A model generated the notes under the pieces. It was not told where the DNA came from. It worked only from the letters and a program-made list of their open reading frames with translations, and did no database searches. From Lineolata rhizophorae (taxonomy: Eukaryota > Ascomycota > Dothideomycetes > Lineolatales > Lineolataceae), in NCBI GenBank assembly GCA_010093515.1, contig MU001676.1, positions 1,157,973-1,221,972 of the forward strand: a stretch of DNA of 64,000 nucleotides, in the 5' to 3' direction. Below, piece after piece: positions 24,901 to 36,165 of this stretch. Both the position numbers and the translations under genes were made by a program. Each line of letters begins with the position of its first letter. The stretch's first letter is position 1.

Positions 24901-26510
24901 GATTGAAGTCACGTACAGAGCCATAATAATCCCACAGCAAAAGTCGCCGATAACAAAACGTGGGGCACTCACCCCGGACTTGGACGCCGGCATTTTGGGA
25001 CCGGAGTGCTGCGTACGGAACACCTGCATACGCAACGAGATTAAGCAGCCAAAAACAACTTTTCCAAGCGAAGCACGTCGAACAGAGATCTCTCGAGCGA
25101 AAGAGCAGCGAATCAGACGGGCGCGGGCTGTGCTCCGAAAGAATTGGCCCAGCAGCGACTTGGCAGCGGCCGACGAACACCACCCCGTCTTACGGGTCTC
25201 AGCCAGCCCCCTGGTAGGCTTGGTTTGGCATTTCACCCTTTGACCGGACCCGTCTCCGCCCAAGCCACGTGGGGAGCCGCGAGCAAGCCGTAACGTACGT
25301 ATGTCGTAGCACGCACATATGTCCCTCCGTATGTATGTGCGTCCGCCGTGCGTATTTCGTTCACTCTCCATTGCGCACATGCCTCGCCCGTTCCAGACGT
25401 GCCGCGTGCCGATCCTCACCTCATGCCCGCGAATCGCGCGATGATTCGTCCGGCGCCGCGGTGTCCTGCCAGCGCGACACGGGGTGAGTGAGGGGGACTC
25501 AGGGGTCCCCACTCGTGGTTGTCCCCCACACGGGCCACTGGCGCGCGGCCGGTGGAAAATGGCGCGCTCGCGTTCAGTTCCCGACAAACTTCGGCGCGGC
25601 GCAAGAGGGGACGACGACGACGGGGACGGGGACGAGGACGGGGACGCGGCAACACTTTGGGGCGCCGCTGACGGAATGGGCCTGTGAAGCGAGATCAACT
25701 GGGTTCTTGGCCGAGGGCGCTTCGTTCATTCGCGGACCGCGCTTGGCGAGCGCGACAATCGAGCGTGCTACGGTTGTGGTGGTCTGGCTGCTTTCGAGTT
25801 CAAGGCGTCGGTGTGAGTTTGCAGCCACGGCGGCTAGATTGAGCCGGTATGGAAGTAGGTATGCGGTCGACAGTCGAATCGAGCGCCTATTGCAAAGCAT
25901 TGGATTGGCAAGCCGACTTCATCTCGTCGTCCTCGTCCTCGAGAAGCCGTAGCCCCTGCCCATAGGTGCAAACATACTTCCGCCAGCATTTACCCAGCTT
26001 AACCTTAACTTTTTCACGCGACTGCTCCGCCCACCACGAGCTACATAGCCCGTCCTCCCATCCAGAGACGCACGCACGCCATGCCTCCCGTGGAAATTCT
26101 CCGAAGCGGGAAACAAGGTCTGGGTCCCGTTTCGTAGACGCGGGACTTGCCGGTCGGTACTTGATCTTTAGGGTGCAGACCGCACGCACGGCAAGCCGAA
26201 CGCCCTCTCCTATCTCGATATCAAAGCCGGCCGGAAGAGACGGATGGGGCCGGCAGCAATCACACATACATAGCTTCGTCAGATCTAGCGTCGTGAAAAG
26301 AAGGCCGCGGGCTCCGGACCGGCCAGGCACGGCTGAGCCAGACCCGCGGTGTTACGGTAGCGCTATCTTCAAATCAATAAACTTTGTCCCCCGCCTTGCC
26401 TTGAGCAAAAAGAAGGAGGAATAGATGCAGCCTTGCCGTTGCGTAATACTGCCGTCCGTATGTACTCCACCCGCCGGGCCCCTCCTCCTCTCCACAGGGC
26501 AGGCCAGCTT
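21984..26510. other. Long intergenic region, 3' of Furry and 3' of GMF
   Basis: The left part (to about 22450) is likely the 3' untranslated region of Furry. The rest is gene-free as far as I can see. It includes a probable Copia gag relic at about 24040-24430, GGGACG repeats at 25609-25648, and the convergent 3' side of the GMF gene. Long minus frames at 24898-25698 and 25887-26330 have Arg/Ser/Pro-rich composition with no motif, and I do not call them genes. Confidence 0.5.
24040..24430 (-). mobile_element. Decayed Ty1/Copia LTR-retrotransposon fragment (gag start region)
   Basis: A minus-strand frame here reads LRGTSNWNLWI followed by TWQYIDPE, the signature found near the start of Copia-type Gag proteins (L-G-SNW..W...., then W-YIDP). 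Only this short piece is recognisable. I see no integrase or reverse transcriptase motifs nearby and no flanking long terminal repeats, so it is an old, broken fragment. Boundaries are approximate. Family assignment rests on one motif block and could be chance, though the match is specific. Confidence 0.4.
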
Positions 26511-27318
26511 TTAAGCCTCGCCCTTGAGCCTGCCCTCGATCTCCCCGAGCTCCTCCGCGCTGTCGACCTCGAGTATCCGGCCTACCTCGGCCGTGTTGCG
26601 CATCAGCTCCTTGGCGCCCGCGTACAGCATGCGCATCTCGTTGTTGCACGTGACTGGCATATAGTAGAGCATCACGTAGGGGACCGAGAGACGGCCCGAC
26701 TCCTGCGAAGGTGGTTGCGCCTGTTTTAATCTTCCTGATGTTTCGGAATGAACGTGAAACGCGGGGAAAATCGAGGCGGGGTAACGGGGATAGCACCGAG
26801 GCGTGTGGTGCCACCAGTGCGGTGCTCAAACAGAGCACGTACTGAAAGGAACAGAGGAACGAACCAGAGTGATGGGGTGACTCAGGAGGATGTAGCGCGG
26901 CGAGTGGTCCGGGAGCTCGTCACCCAGCTCGGCCAGATTCGAGTACACCTCATCGTCGGCTTGGGATATCTCCATCGTCTTCTTGTCGATCTGATCTAGA
27001 ATTTACCCGCGTTAGGTATCAGCTGGGGCGGGGAGACAAAAGCGCGCATGGATTACAATCATGCTTTTTGTGGAAAGCGAGAAAGGACAATCGGGGAAGA
27101 AAGTCAGTCTGTTGAATGCGTACAAACGACGGCCTGGGGATCCTTTGCGCGCGACGTCCCTAGCCGGAACTTGCGCAGCTTCTCCTGCGTCTCTGGCGAG
27201 AAGGTGTACAACCGAGCCTCGGACGACTGCAACGACGAGCGCCGGCCAATGGTCAGCAGGGGCTCATAGTCATGGCCAAAGGCGAGATATGAACTGGCGG
27301 GGAAGACTGAAGTACCAT
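26511..27318 (-). CDS. Glia maturation factor homolog (ADF-H domain, Aim7/Gmf1)
   Basis: Four coding exons: 27318-27316 (the ATG alone), 27226-27124, 26995-26865 and 26702-26511. They total 429 bases, 142 residues, the normal GMF length. GMF is a single ADF-homology-domain protein that binds the Arp2/3 complex, debranches actin networks and restrains nucleation at cortical patches. Conserved blocks are visible across the joined exons: LYTFSPETQEKLRKFRLG near the N-terminus, a central DELPDHSPR, then GRLSVPYV and MRMLYAGAKELM near the C-terminus. The introns (89, 128 and 162 bases) have good acceptors (TTGCAG, TTCTAG, TCGCAG). The first intron falls directly after ATG; its donor GTACTT is only fair, so the first exon is the least certain part. 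The gene is divergent from the molybdopterin-domain gene at 27838. Confidence 0.9.
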
Positions 27319-27837
27319 TCCTCTGATATATGAGGTATGACACCCTGACTGCGTTCACGTTACGGGACTTCGGGCCGCAAGGTTATCTGACGAGTTGAAG
27401 ACCGCTTCGGCAGGCCTCGAGAGCAGAACCGGGTTGAGGCCGCTCCGTGCAAACGTGAGGTGATGACGATGATGCTCAGGCACCCGCGTTTCTGGTAGGG
27501 CTGACGAGACGGGCGCGGCGGCCCGACGCCATCGGCCGAGCAGGATCCGGCTTAGTAGCCGCTTTAGTCACGCTACGCGCGCGAAGATAGCGTATCGTCA
27601 CGGCTAGCAAGAGATAGAAACCGAGTCTTCCGGCGCAAGCGCCAGGGATGCGCCCCACAACTAGCCGAGGATCGAGTGCGCCGTCCCGCATCCTCCCACC
27701 CACCGCCGCCGCAACACACGACAGTATCCCCTTTAAGGCAACTTTGCAGGCCTGCAAATAGTGCGCGCCGAGAATATATTCCATCCTGCATGCAATTGGC
27801 GAGCCTCGTTTCTCCTTGATCCCGCCCGGATCGGCCC
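27319..27837. promoter_or_regulatory. Shared divergent promoter region, GMF / molybdopterin-domain gene
   Basis: About 520 bases separate the two start codons, so both promoters and 5' leaders must lie here. No TATA box is obvious. Both flanking genes are small single-domain housekeeping proteins. Whether they are co-regulated is not shown by the sequence. Confidence 0.6.
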
Positions 27838-28963
27838 ATGTACGCCCGCCTGAGCCAGCTCGTCCGGCAGCTCCCCAGGCCCAGCACCACCGCCGCCCTG
27901 TCCGCGAGCCGAGCACGCCCCACGTCGCCCACGCCGAGGCCGGCGGCCATGTCGTCCGCGCGCACGATACACACGGCAGGGTGCATTGTCATCGGAGACG
28001 AAGTGTTGGGAGGCAAGGTGCATACGTTTCCGTCACGCATAGGGGGCGCATATTTGGCCAGAATGGGCCGTCGTACTGATTTCGCTATTGTTAGACCGTG
28101 GACACGAACTCGGCCTACTTCGCCAAGTACTGCTTCTCCCTGGGCATCGCGCTCAAGCGCATCGAGGTCATCCCGGACGATGAGGAAGACATCGTGGAAG
28201 CCACGCGGCGCATGTCCGCAAACTACGACTTCGTCGTGACTTCGGGAGGCATCGGGCCCACGTACGTTCCCCGGAGAGCAACCGTAAGGTCTTGGACTTT
28301 TCTTCTTACCTGACCAAAACGCGCTTTCACTCCAGTCATGACGACATCACCTACCAGTCAATAGCCAAGGCGTTCGACCTACCTCTAACGCTGCACCAAG
28401 AAGCCTTCGAGCGCATGAAGCGCCTCTCGAAGCCGCACCCCTCGCAGCCCAACTTCGACTGGAACGTGCCTTCGCCGGCGCTGACGGCCAAGCGGCGCAT
28501 GGTCGAGGTGCCGCTCGACAAGTCGCGGGACCTGTCGGAGCAGGTCCTCTTTCTCGACGAGAGCCTGTGGGTGCCCGTGGTGGTGGCCAACGGCAACGTG
28601 CACATACTACCGGGCATCCCGCGCCTCTTCGAGAAGCTGCTCGACTGCCTCAAGCCGCGCCTGCTGCCGCGCCTGACGGATCCCGAGGGCAAAGGGATAC
28701 ACCGCATCCTCTTCGCCACGCCTATGGCCGAGAGCGCCGTCGCCGGCTACCTGACGGAGCTGGCGGCCAAGGTGGAGCCCAAGGGCGTCAAGGTCGGGAG
28801 CTACCCACGGTGGCACAAGAAGCACAATAGCGTGACGCTGGTGGGACGAGACCAGGAGCTGCTCGAGAGCCTCGTGCCCGAGGTCGAGGCCGCCATCCAA
28901 GGGCACCGCGTGACGCTCGAGGACGAGCGAGACGGCGAGAACGAATCGGACCAGGACAGCTAG
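27838..28963 (+). CDS. Molybdopterin-binding (MoCF/CinA-type) domain protein
   Basis: Three exons, 27838-28017, 28095-28261 and 28336-28963, total 975 bases and 324 residues. Introns of 77 and 74 bases join TVDTNS and GGIGPTHDD cleanly. The MPTb domain fills about residues 42-230, with the fold-defining motifs [18 protein letters not shown] and [11 protein letters not shown]. The same domain occurs in bacterial CinA and at the N-terminus of human FLAD1; in fungi it occurs as a stand-alone protein. The ligand is unknown. It lacks the PAPS-reductase-like half that makes FAD in FLAD1, so I do not call it FAD synthase. The first 38 residues are Arg/Ser/Ala-rich without acidic residues, like a mitochondrial presequence. 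A second ATG at residue 38 could give a cytosolic form. The C-terminus is acidic. Confidence 0.9.
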
Positions 28964-29714
28964 TAGCGCGCGCGACGGCCAGGAGAGAAAGGAGAGCGAG
29001 CGGACGGTTTGCCGCCAGGGCGGAGTGGCGGCCTTGCCTAAATATAACTGCAAGCTGCACCGGTCCGCGGCTAGGTGCGCCGTTTCACGCGATAGGCTCG
29101 AAGTCGGACGGAGTCGGTGGTACGTCGTGCGGGTGTCTGTACATATGCTGCCCAGGGTAGGGAGCGAGTCGAGTCGAGCGGTGGCACCTCGCAAACCCGG
29201 GCTGAAGAAAAGGCGGAAAGCAGTCGTAACTAAATAGAAATGGGTGTACGAGCTACAGGCGACAAGTTTCCACAAGCCGCTCGCAAAGGGTCGCGAAAGC
29301 GTCGAGGCGCGCCGTCCCTAGGGGCCGGTTGGGCCGCCAAGGGCGCGAGGCGCGAGAACTACGTAGGTAGATACCTAGGCGGCTAGCAGAAGCACGGCCG
29401 GAGCCCGGTCGGCGATGGTGATTGGAGACGCGGCGGAGCCCTCGAGGCGCCGGCCGCCAGCGCGCCCAACCCCGCCACGGACCCCGCCGGGCGCGGCGGA
29501 GAGGCACGGGTAGATTGCAACGGGCGGGAGCCCAAACGGGGCAAGGCCCAAGGCACGCAGGCGGCGGGACTCGGCCGGGGGCTTGCTGCCGGGGGCATCG
29601 AAGGGAACGAAACGAAACGTCGTGCCATTGTGCTTCGTGCATGCGGGCGGGCGGGCGACAGGATTTGGCGAGGCTAGCGGGCCTGCCAGCACCGAAACGG
29701 CAGCGCCGGCGCTC

Positions 29715-29775
29715 GACGGGACCCGCTCACGATTCGAACCTGCATGCATGGCCGCACGATCCCATGACTTTTCCG
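29715..29775 (-). other. tRNA-Ser/Leu-like 3' remnant
   Basis: The minus strand carries GCAGGTTCGAATC at about 29729-29741, a near-perfect B box / T-loop. It is preceded by AAGTCATGGGATCG, which resembles the anticodon-stem and variable-arm part of a class II tRNA. The T stem pairs poorly and no 5' half can be found, so this is not a working tRNA gene. It may be a remnant or chance. Confidence 0.2.
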
Positions 29776-30589
29776 CCTGCGAGGCGGGCCTGGCAAGTGG
29801 GAGCCGTCGGGCAGAGCGCATCGCGCCGGCGGCGGGCTCTTCGCCTTCGACTCGGCTCGGGGGTGCTGCGAGGTGTTTGCGAGATGGACGGAGGAGTGGC
29901 TCTGGGCGGAAAGAGCGCCGGCGGCGCTCCCGTGCCCCGTGGGCCGGCGGCTCTGGCGGGGACCTACCGCTTGCAGCAGCCGGTTCCTGCGGTGCGCGAT
30001 GCACAGATGCAGCGACCACACAATCCTATGTAGCCTCGAACTATGGCCTGCAGCAATCAGCGTCCTTTTTTTTTCCCTTTTCCTTTTTTGCTTCCCCGAC
30101 CCCCATCTCGCCTTGCAAGGGTGCGGGACCTATCTCGCGCAGCCCTTACGCGTGTGCGAACTGGGTGACTGGTTTGGCGCCGGGGTTGGTTCGATCGATC
30201 AGAAGAAAATCGGCATCTGGCCCACGTCTCCCCCGTCCAACGCGCACGCACGAACGGCCTGCAGGGCGGTTGGCGGGCGCGGGCTGGTGCCCGTGCCGCC
30301 TGGGCGACAGCGAAAAGCGAAAGCGACCCGATCCCCTTACTCGGCCCCGGAGCCACGACCAGGCGAAGAGCGAAGGCCGGCAGGGTGGAATGTGAGCGAG
30401 CGCGACCGTGCGGCGGGCGCGGGCTCCCCCCGGCGCGCGCCTTGGAGGGCTAGTGGCTGGGCGCGCGACCCTGGCCCCGACTAGCAGACGCTGCCGAGCG
30501 TCCGTTGCGCGCCGCCCGCACAAGCTCCCCCGTCTCAGCGACCGCCGGGTCCGACCCAGCAGCGCCCGCCGCTCGGAGAACCGACCGCA

Positions 30590-31165
30590 AGCCCATTGTC
30601 CCGTCGCCCGTCCACCTTCCTCCCTCTCCTCCTCTTCCTCCTCTTCCTGCTGCTGCTGCTCCTGCTGCTGCTGCTTCTTCTTCTTCCTGTCCCTTTCTCT
30701 CCTGTCGACTTCGCCCCCCCTCTCTCCGTTCTGCCGCCTCCATCGCTCCGTCTCTCCCTCCGTCGCCCGCGTCGGCCGCCGTCGCCTGCCGTGCCCCCCA
30801 CCGCTCGCTCACGACGCGCTCTCGCCGCACCGGCCGCCAATTGCTCGCCGCGCCGCCCCCGTCGTCCGTTCCACCCGTCCCTGGCCTCGCCCACCCAGCC
30901 CGGCCTGCCCCTGCCCACCTGCAGCAGCGTCCGCCGCCGCCGCCGCCGCCGCCGCCGCTCTCGGCTGTGGGCTCCACCGCCTTCGTTCCTTCTTGCCCTC
31001 CCTCGCTCCCGCCCGGTCTCGCCGCGCTCGCCCGTTGCCGCCGCCTACCAACCACGCAGGCGCCGCCCCGTCGAGCTTCCCGCGCCGCGAACCGCTCCAC
31101 CTCCACTTTCTTTCTCCGCCCTTCACCACCCGCCATCGCACGTTCGCTTTTCGCGTCAGCAAGCC
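30590..31165 (+). promoter_or_regulatory. Pyrimidine-rich leader / promoter of ras1
   Basis: The plus strand is dominated by C and T for over 500 bases up to the Ras1 start codon. It includes CTG/CTT runs at 30648-30687 and CCG repeats at 30931-30957. Pyrimidine-rich tracts upstream of transcription starts are known in filamentous fungi. The extent of the transcribed leader cannot be read from sequence. Confidence 0.5.
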
Positions 31166-31168
31166 GCC

Positions 31169-32075
31169 ATGGCCACAAAGGTACGCTCCCAGGCTCCGTT
31201 CGAGACTGCCCCCACACGTCAATAGCGCGCCTTCAGTAACACCCAAGTCCGTCGCAGTTTCTTCGAGAGTACAAGCTGGTTGTCGTCGGCGGAGGCGGCG
31301 TGGGCAAGTCCTGCCTGACCATCCAGCTAATCCAGAGCCATTTCGTCGATGAATACGACCCGACAATCGAAGGTGCGTAGCGATTGGGGCCCCCTCTCCC
31401 CCGTCAATGTTCGCGCTCGCATCCGGCTAGACGCGCCAAAGAAGAAGAGACCCGCTTTGAACTGACGCTTACCTTCGACTTGTTTCCGTTCAGACTCGTA
31501 CCGCAAGCAGTGTGTCATCGATGATGAGGTCGCATTGCTTGATGTGCTCGACACCGCCGGCCAGGAGGAGTACTCGGCTATGCGCGAGCAGTACATGCGG
31601 ACTGGCGAAGGCTTCCTGCTCGTCTATTCGATAACATCACGGCAGTCGTTTGAAGAAATCATGACTTTCCAGCAGCAGATCCTCAGGGTGAAGGACAGGG
31701 ACTATTTCCCCATCATCGTCGTGGGCAACAAGTGCGACCTGGAGTCGGAGCGACAGGTGTCCACCCAAGGTTTGTCGTCACTCTGCCGCTTCTGGCGACT
31801 CTACGTCCGCGTGTTGCTGATAAGGTAACTGCGCAGAGGGCCAAAACCTGGCGCGCCAGTTCGGATGCAAATTTATCGAGACTTCGGCAAAGTCACGCAT
31901 CAATGTCGACAACGCTTTTTACGACATCGTTCGCGAGATCCGCCGCTATAACAAGGAAATGCAAACACATCCTGGAGGCGCGCCCGCGCCAGGAACCCGG
32001 GGTGCTCAGGAAAAGATGGACATGGACGATGACCGCGAAAGGTCGGGATGCTGTGGAGGGTGCGTGGTGATGTAA
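31169..32075 (+). CDS. ras1: Ras1 small GTPase
   Basis: Four exons, 31169-31180, 31258-31372, 31494-31769 and 31837-32075, total 642 bases and 213 residues. Ras is a membrane-bound GTP switch that feeds cAMP/PKA, MAPK and Cdc42 pathways controlling hyphal growth, polarity and conidiation. All G boxes are present: P-loop GGGGVGKS (15-22), effector region [24 protein letters not shown] and ETSAKS. The residues equivalent to mammalian G12, G13 and Q61 are wild type. The C-terminal region is variable and ends in CCGGCVVM: a CAAX box for farnesylation with upstream cysteines that could be palmitoylated. The first coding exon holds only four codons. Met at the end of CAAX and the near-identity of the core to Neurospora and Aspergillus Ras support Ras1 rather than Ras2 or Rheb. 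Confidence 0.96.
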
Positions 32076-34037
32076 GGTGTCGTGTTAGGCTTGGTAACGA
32101 AGAATCGATTTTGGCGGGGAAGGGAAAGAAAAGAAAGTGAAAAGAAAAAGGAACAGCTTGGAAGAAAGATAGGCTAGGGTATGTCTCATTTGCCTAGCGC
32201 TGGATATCATCTACCTCCTGCTCGGCTCTTGCATGCGATTTTGTGCGCCGCGAGATTGATGGCAAGGAGACGGCTGTCTCACACTGCCTCGTTGGCCAGG
32301 TCGGCTCGTGGCTTATTTCATTCTTCTATGTGTCTCCATTTTGGGTGCGCCTTCCTCCTTCCAAATCCACATTTTACTCTCCATTACTACCACCAGCTTC
32401 AATTCATGCGGGCGCGAAGGCGATCTGGATTTCAGGGTATATCGCAAATCTTGGTGCTCAAAGTACTCAGACGGAATTGAATTCTCCTTCTTTCTCCCTC
32501 CGTCTTTCTCTTTTCCTGTGCTGATATCTGGGCTTATTTTCTTTGACGATTACGGCTACCAAGCGCATTGTGCCGCACTCCAGGCAGCAAAATGCTGTGC
32601 CTCAGTACCAGGTGGGGCCACATCACACTTCTCTGGGGGCTAGGGAGGCTCCGGGAAGCTATTATCTGGTCCTGTAGTTTCTAACGGACGTGTGGAGAAC
32701 GCATATTGAGATCGCACGTACGGTCTAGAGTGGCTACCATCATCAGAGCTCGTGCTATCCGCGTGTTCCAATCACACATGTTCGCTTACCCGGCCTACGC
32801 ATCAACCGGACAACTCGTTGAGTGTTCGTAACTCGAGCCGGGCCGCCATTTGTCACTTCAGACTCTGTAGCAGCCCAATCCATATCCGACTTATCCGTGA
32901 TCGCAAGGGAACTGCGCAATACGAGACCGCAAACATGAGCGAACTGGCTACTTCTCTGCAAAAACAGGTCTGCGACAGGATGCACGGATCGCCAATCTTC
33001 GGTTCTTTTTGAACACGCCCGCTACGTGGGCGCGATAACACGTCCGTTCCGGATTTCGGGAAGTGCCTGCACTGGCTTGGTGTCGTCATTTCGCATCCTT
33101 CGGAGTTGGATTGAGCGGCCTCCTCCCTTTAACGGCCAACAGGGATAGGTCTGTACTGAGCCGTCGACCGTGCGCAAAAGAGCGTCAACGCCGTGAAAAC
33201 CCCATTGGGACTGAAATGCTGTGTACCAAGTTGCTGGAAGAGGCCGACACTTTTGTCGCCAAGAATCCCATTCCGCCGTTGTCCGTCTGCGACGCGCTTC
33301 GACCCCGCTCAGACCACCCTCGCTCACCCACACATTTTTAGCCTTTTTGCCGTGACGCCCACCATTCGTGCCTATTCTTACCTGTGGTGCCATGGAATAC
33401 TCGAGACCCCCGAGTTGCAGGGAGCCTCTATATTACCACAAATTGTAAGTCCGAAAGAGCAGGATGATTGGTTTCCAGAGCCATCTTGAGCCATTCCGTT
33501 TCTTCTATAGGACACGACTTGCCTGAAACGGAACGTCGGAATCAACCGCCTGCATATAGATACCAAAATGCCAGGTCCCATTCGTCGTACGTCGGCGTAT
33601 TGGTAAACCCGTTAGCAACTCCCATAGCCGTTTCCCTTCAAAAATCCAATCCCACGTGCGAGCTATCAATCCGTAGCAGTCGTCGCCCTCGCCTCACTCT
33701 TGCCGCCGTTATCCCATTTTGAGCAGCTCGAAGTTTTTCTTTTTCGACGATCGTCAACCAGAAGGCGCACGCGTCGTTTACCTTACGTCTAAGTCGCCAC
33801 ACGACCCACACCCACGCAAGGTGCCAAGTGCCTGTCATGCACGACGATCCCCGACGACTCGGGCATTGCGCGTGCGCGGCGCCCAGACGTGCGGATCGAA
33901 CCGTAAAGTCGCAGCCGGGCACATGGCATGCTGCCGGGAGCAGATTTTACCACCTGCCGTAACGAGCGCGCGCGACAGCTCAACTCTGCCTGGCTTCATC
34001 ACGAGTGCGCGGACCGCGGGCAAGTCGCCGACTGTAC

Positions 34038-34084
34038 TTCTTTTCTTTTCTTTTCTTTTCCTTTTTTTCTTTTTTTTTCTTTGG
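34038..34084 (+). repeat. Polypyrimidine tract (CTTTT repeats)
   Basis: TTCTTTTCTTTTC-type repeats followed by T runs broken by single C, nearly 47 bases without a purine. Similar shorter tracts, all with the pyrimidines on the plus strand, occur at 6948-6978, 13411-13437 and 30065-30090. Confidence 0.8.
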
Positions 34085-35268
34085 TCGACTGAACAGAGTA
34101 CATACATATACCTACATAACTCCTACAGGGTCCACCCACAGAATTGCCCAATCAGACGTCCCCGCTACGCAATCTGCCCATGCGGGTACTCAGACGAGTA
34201 TCAGGGGGGTTCTACTTGGCTTCAGCGGGAATCTAGATATGTAATCCTTCCCGTAGAGATCCAAGATCTGACATATTCCAACCATCCACTACGCGGCTGA
34301 AAAGGCATGCGCATCATCCTTTGAAAGTCAGATCTCAGAGCGTCGATTAAGTAATTGCCCGTGGAACTCGTATTCAAGCAACAAGTGAATTGTTCCGGGA
34401 CCGAAATGCACGGCCGCAGTACCAACGATCCCTAGGACGAAGGTACTAAGCAGCTGTGCGCAACACTTGGCGGAAAAATCAACTTGTTGACCGTCATCGG
34501 ATAGTCTCCGCTGAGAAATACCTCCTATGTGGTCGGCGACCTGAAATCTCCTGAGAGTCTTAGAGCCGAAACTTAGCCCGTAGTGTACCGTAGAATTGCG
34601 CAGGTGGGGGAAGCAGAGATGGCGACGCAATTCGGCATGGAAGCAAGCCGCGTGTGGCGCCCTCGAAGTGTGTGGTGGGCATGGAGAGCTTATTCAGCCC
34701 CTTGGTTTAGCAACGGGCAGGCTCGACAGCCCAATGCGGCTATCTGTACAGTAGCGCAGCACGCCTCTGACGAACGCCTCCCGCGCGCGCGGGACGATCA
34801 GAGCTCGGCTTCTCGAATGAAAGGTTTGCAGGACAGTTTCGGCAATCGTTTAGACTGGTCCCCTGAACGCTGAGGCTGCCTCCGGCGGCACCTGGAAGAG
34901 GAAACCCTTCCCATGCACTGGTACGGACCTCGATGGAGGGGTGTGCATTTGATTGGCTTATCTAGCGTCAATAGTTCCAGCACCTTCAGCCGCGGAATCT
35001 TTCTTGCTTGTTGCTTTTGGGGTCGATGTCGGATTTTCAGGAAGAGCTGAAGGGTGAAGGTTCCGGTAGCCCAACTTTGCAGGAGCGAGGTACTTAGTGC
35101 TGAGGACCTACCTAGCTAGCACATGTGATTAGCAGAGTCATGGTGCGGAGCCAAGCCACAGGGCCAGACCGGAGGCGGCGGTTCCACTCTGCAGCGAAAC
35201 ATGCGACTTCTCGCGCAGACGTGGACAGTCACGCAACGTGGAGAAGGTGACGCACGTTCAAGCCATGT

Positions 35269-35294
35269 GCATACATACATACATACATACATAC
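35269..35294. repeat. CATA tetranucleotide microsatellite
   Basis: About six and a half tandem CATA units in intergenic DNA. Simple sequence repeat. Confidence 0.9.
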
Positions 35295-36165
35295 GAGTCC
35301 CCGCAGTTCGCTGGCGGGTACGCCAAATGGTGCTGCAGCATGTGGGGGTGATGCTTCACCCATCCGTCGCGTGGTCGCACAGGCAGTTATCAATGGCTGC
35401 AAGAGATGGAGAGGTCGGATGGGGGAAAAGAAAAGAAACAGTGGCACTTGAAACATTCAGCATGCTAGGAGCCGCGAGCAACGAGTGGCGCGAAGCCACA
35501 ATGCAAGGCACGAGAGGGCGCAGGCGCGACAGGGTTGCACACGCCCTGGAGAAGCCGGAGAAGCTTGACCTCGAAAGGGCTTCTGGGTAAGGGCGCCCTT
35601 AGGTCTGGGGAGGACGAATTGGCGGTGCTCAGGCGCCGGGCGCACGCAGGCACCGCGTGCGGGCGGACGATGGGGATCGGTCCGGGGAGCGACGCTTTCC
35701 TGCCCGTCCCCCACGGCGTCCGCGGCGCCGGGCTGGTGGAAGGACGCCGACCAGGGCTCCATGGCAGCCACGCGGGCGCTGACGGCCCCCAAACCCTTGG
35801 GAGCGGGCGCCAAGGATCCCGCCGCGGCGGGCGCGGGCCATCTGGGTCGAGGCTGCCCGCCCCCTCCGCTTGCCGCGGCCATCGTGCCCGCCGCCCGGGC
35901 CAGACTTCGCCGCTGCACACGCGCGCTGCACTAGGGACGAGAGCCCATGCGGGACCGCCTGCGAAAAATAAGACTGCCCGTTCTTGGCGGGACCCGACCA
36001 GGCTGAGAGGCGCCGCGTATAGTACATAATAACAACACTGGGAAGAATGTGCCCGCGCGACCTGCCGTCGCCGTCATCGTCGTCGACCATCGCTGCACGC
36101 CCGCCCCCGAGAGGCTTAGGTTCTGCCGTCACCCATCGCCATCGGCCATCGTGGCCAGCTCCGCC

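Larger units (their letters stand above)
28964..31168. other. Intergenic and long GC-rich leader of ras1
   Basis: After the 3' region of the molybdopterin-domain gene the sequence is very GC-rich, with long open frames in several phases that lack motifs and reflect base composition. A tRNA-like B box lies on the minus strand near 29730. A T/C tract occurs at 30065-30090. From about 30590 to 31160 the plus strand is strongly pyrimidine-rich, just upstream of Ras1. Confidence 0.6.
32076..36165. other. Long intergenic region between ras1 and the bZIP gene
   Basis: It starts with the likely ras1 3' untranslated region (purine-rich 32100-32170, then T-rich). No frame on either strand shows a domain. 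It contains a T/C tract at 34038-34084, a CATA tandem repeat at 35269-35294, and a GC-rich stretch from 35500 that leads into the bZIP gene. The open frames at 35457-36276 are GC-composition frames with no motif. Confidence 0.55.

Noticed and set aside
24898-25698. 266-residue minus-strand frame
   Set aside because: Ser/Arg/Pro composition frame in GC-rich DNA, with competing frames on both strands and no domain.
30408-31366. Several 200-314-residue frames on both strands upstream of ras1
   Set aside because: They follow C/T-rich and trinucleotide-repeat composition, are Pro/Ser/Arg-rich, and overlap the ras1 first exon out of frame.
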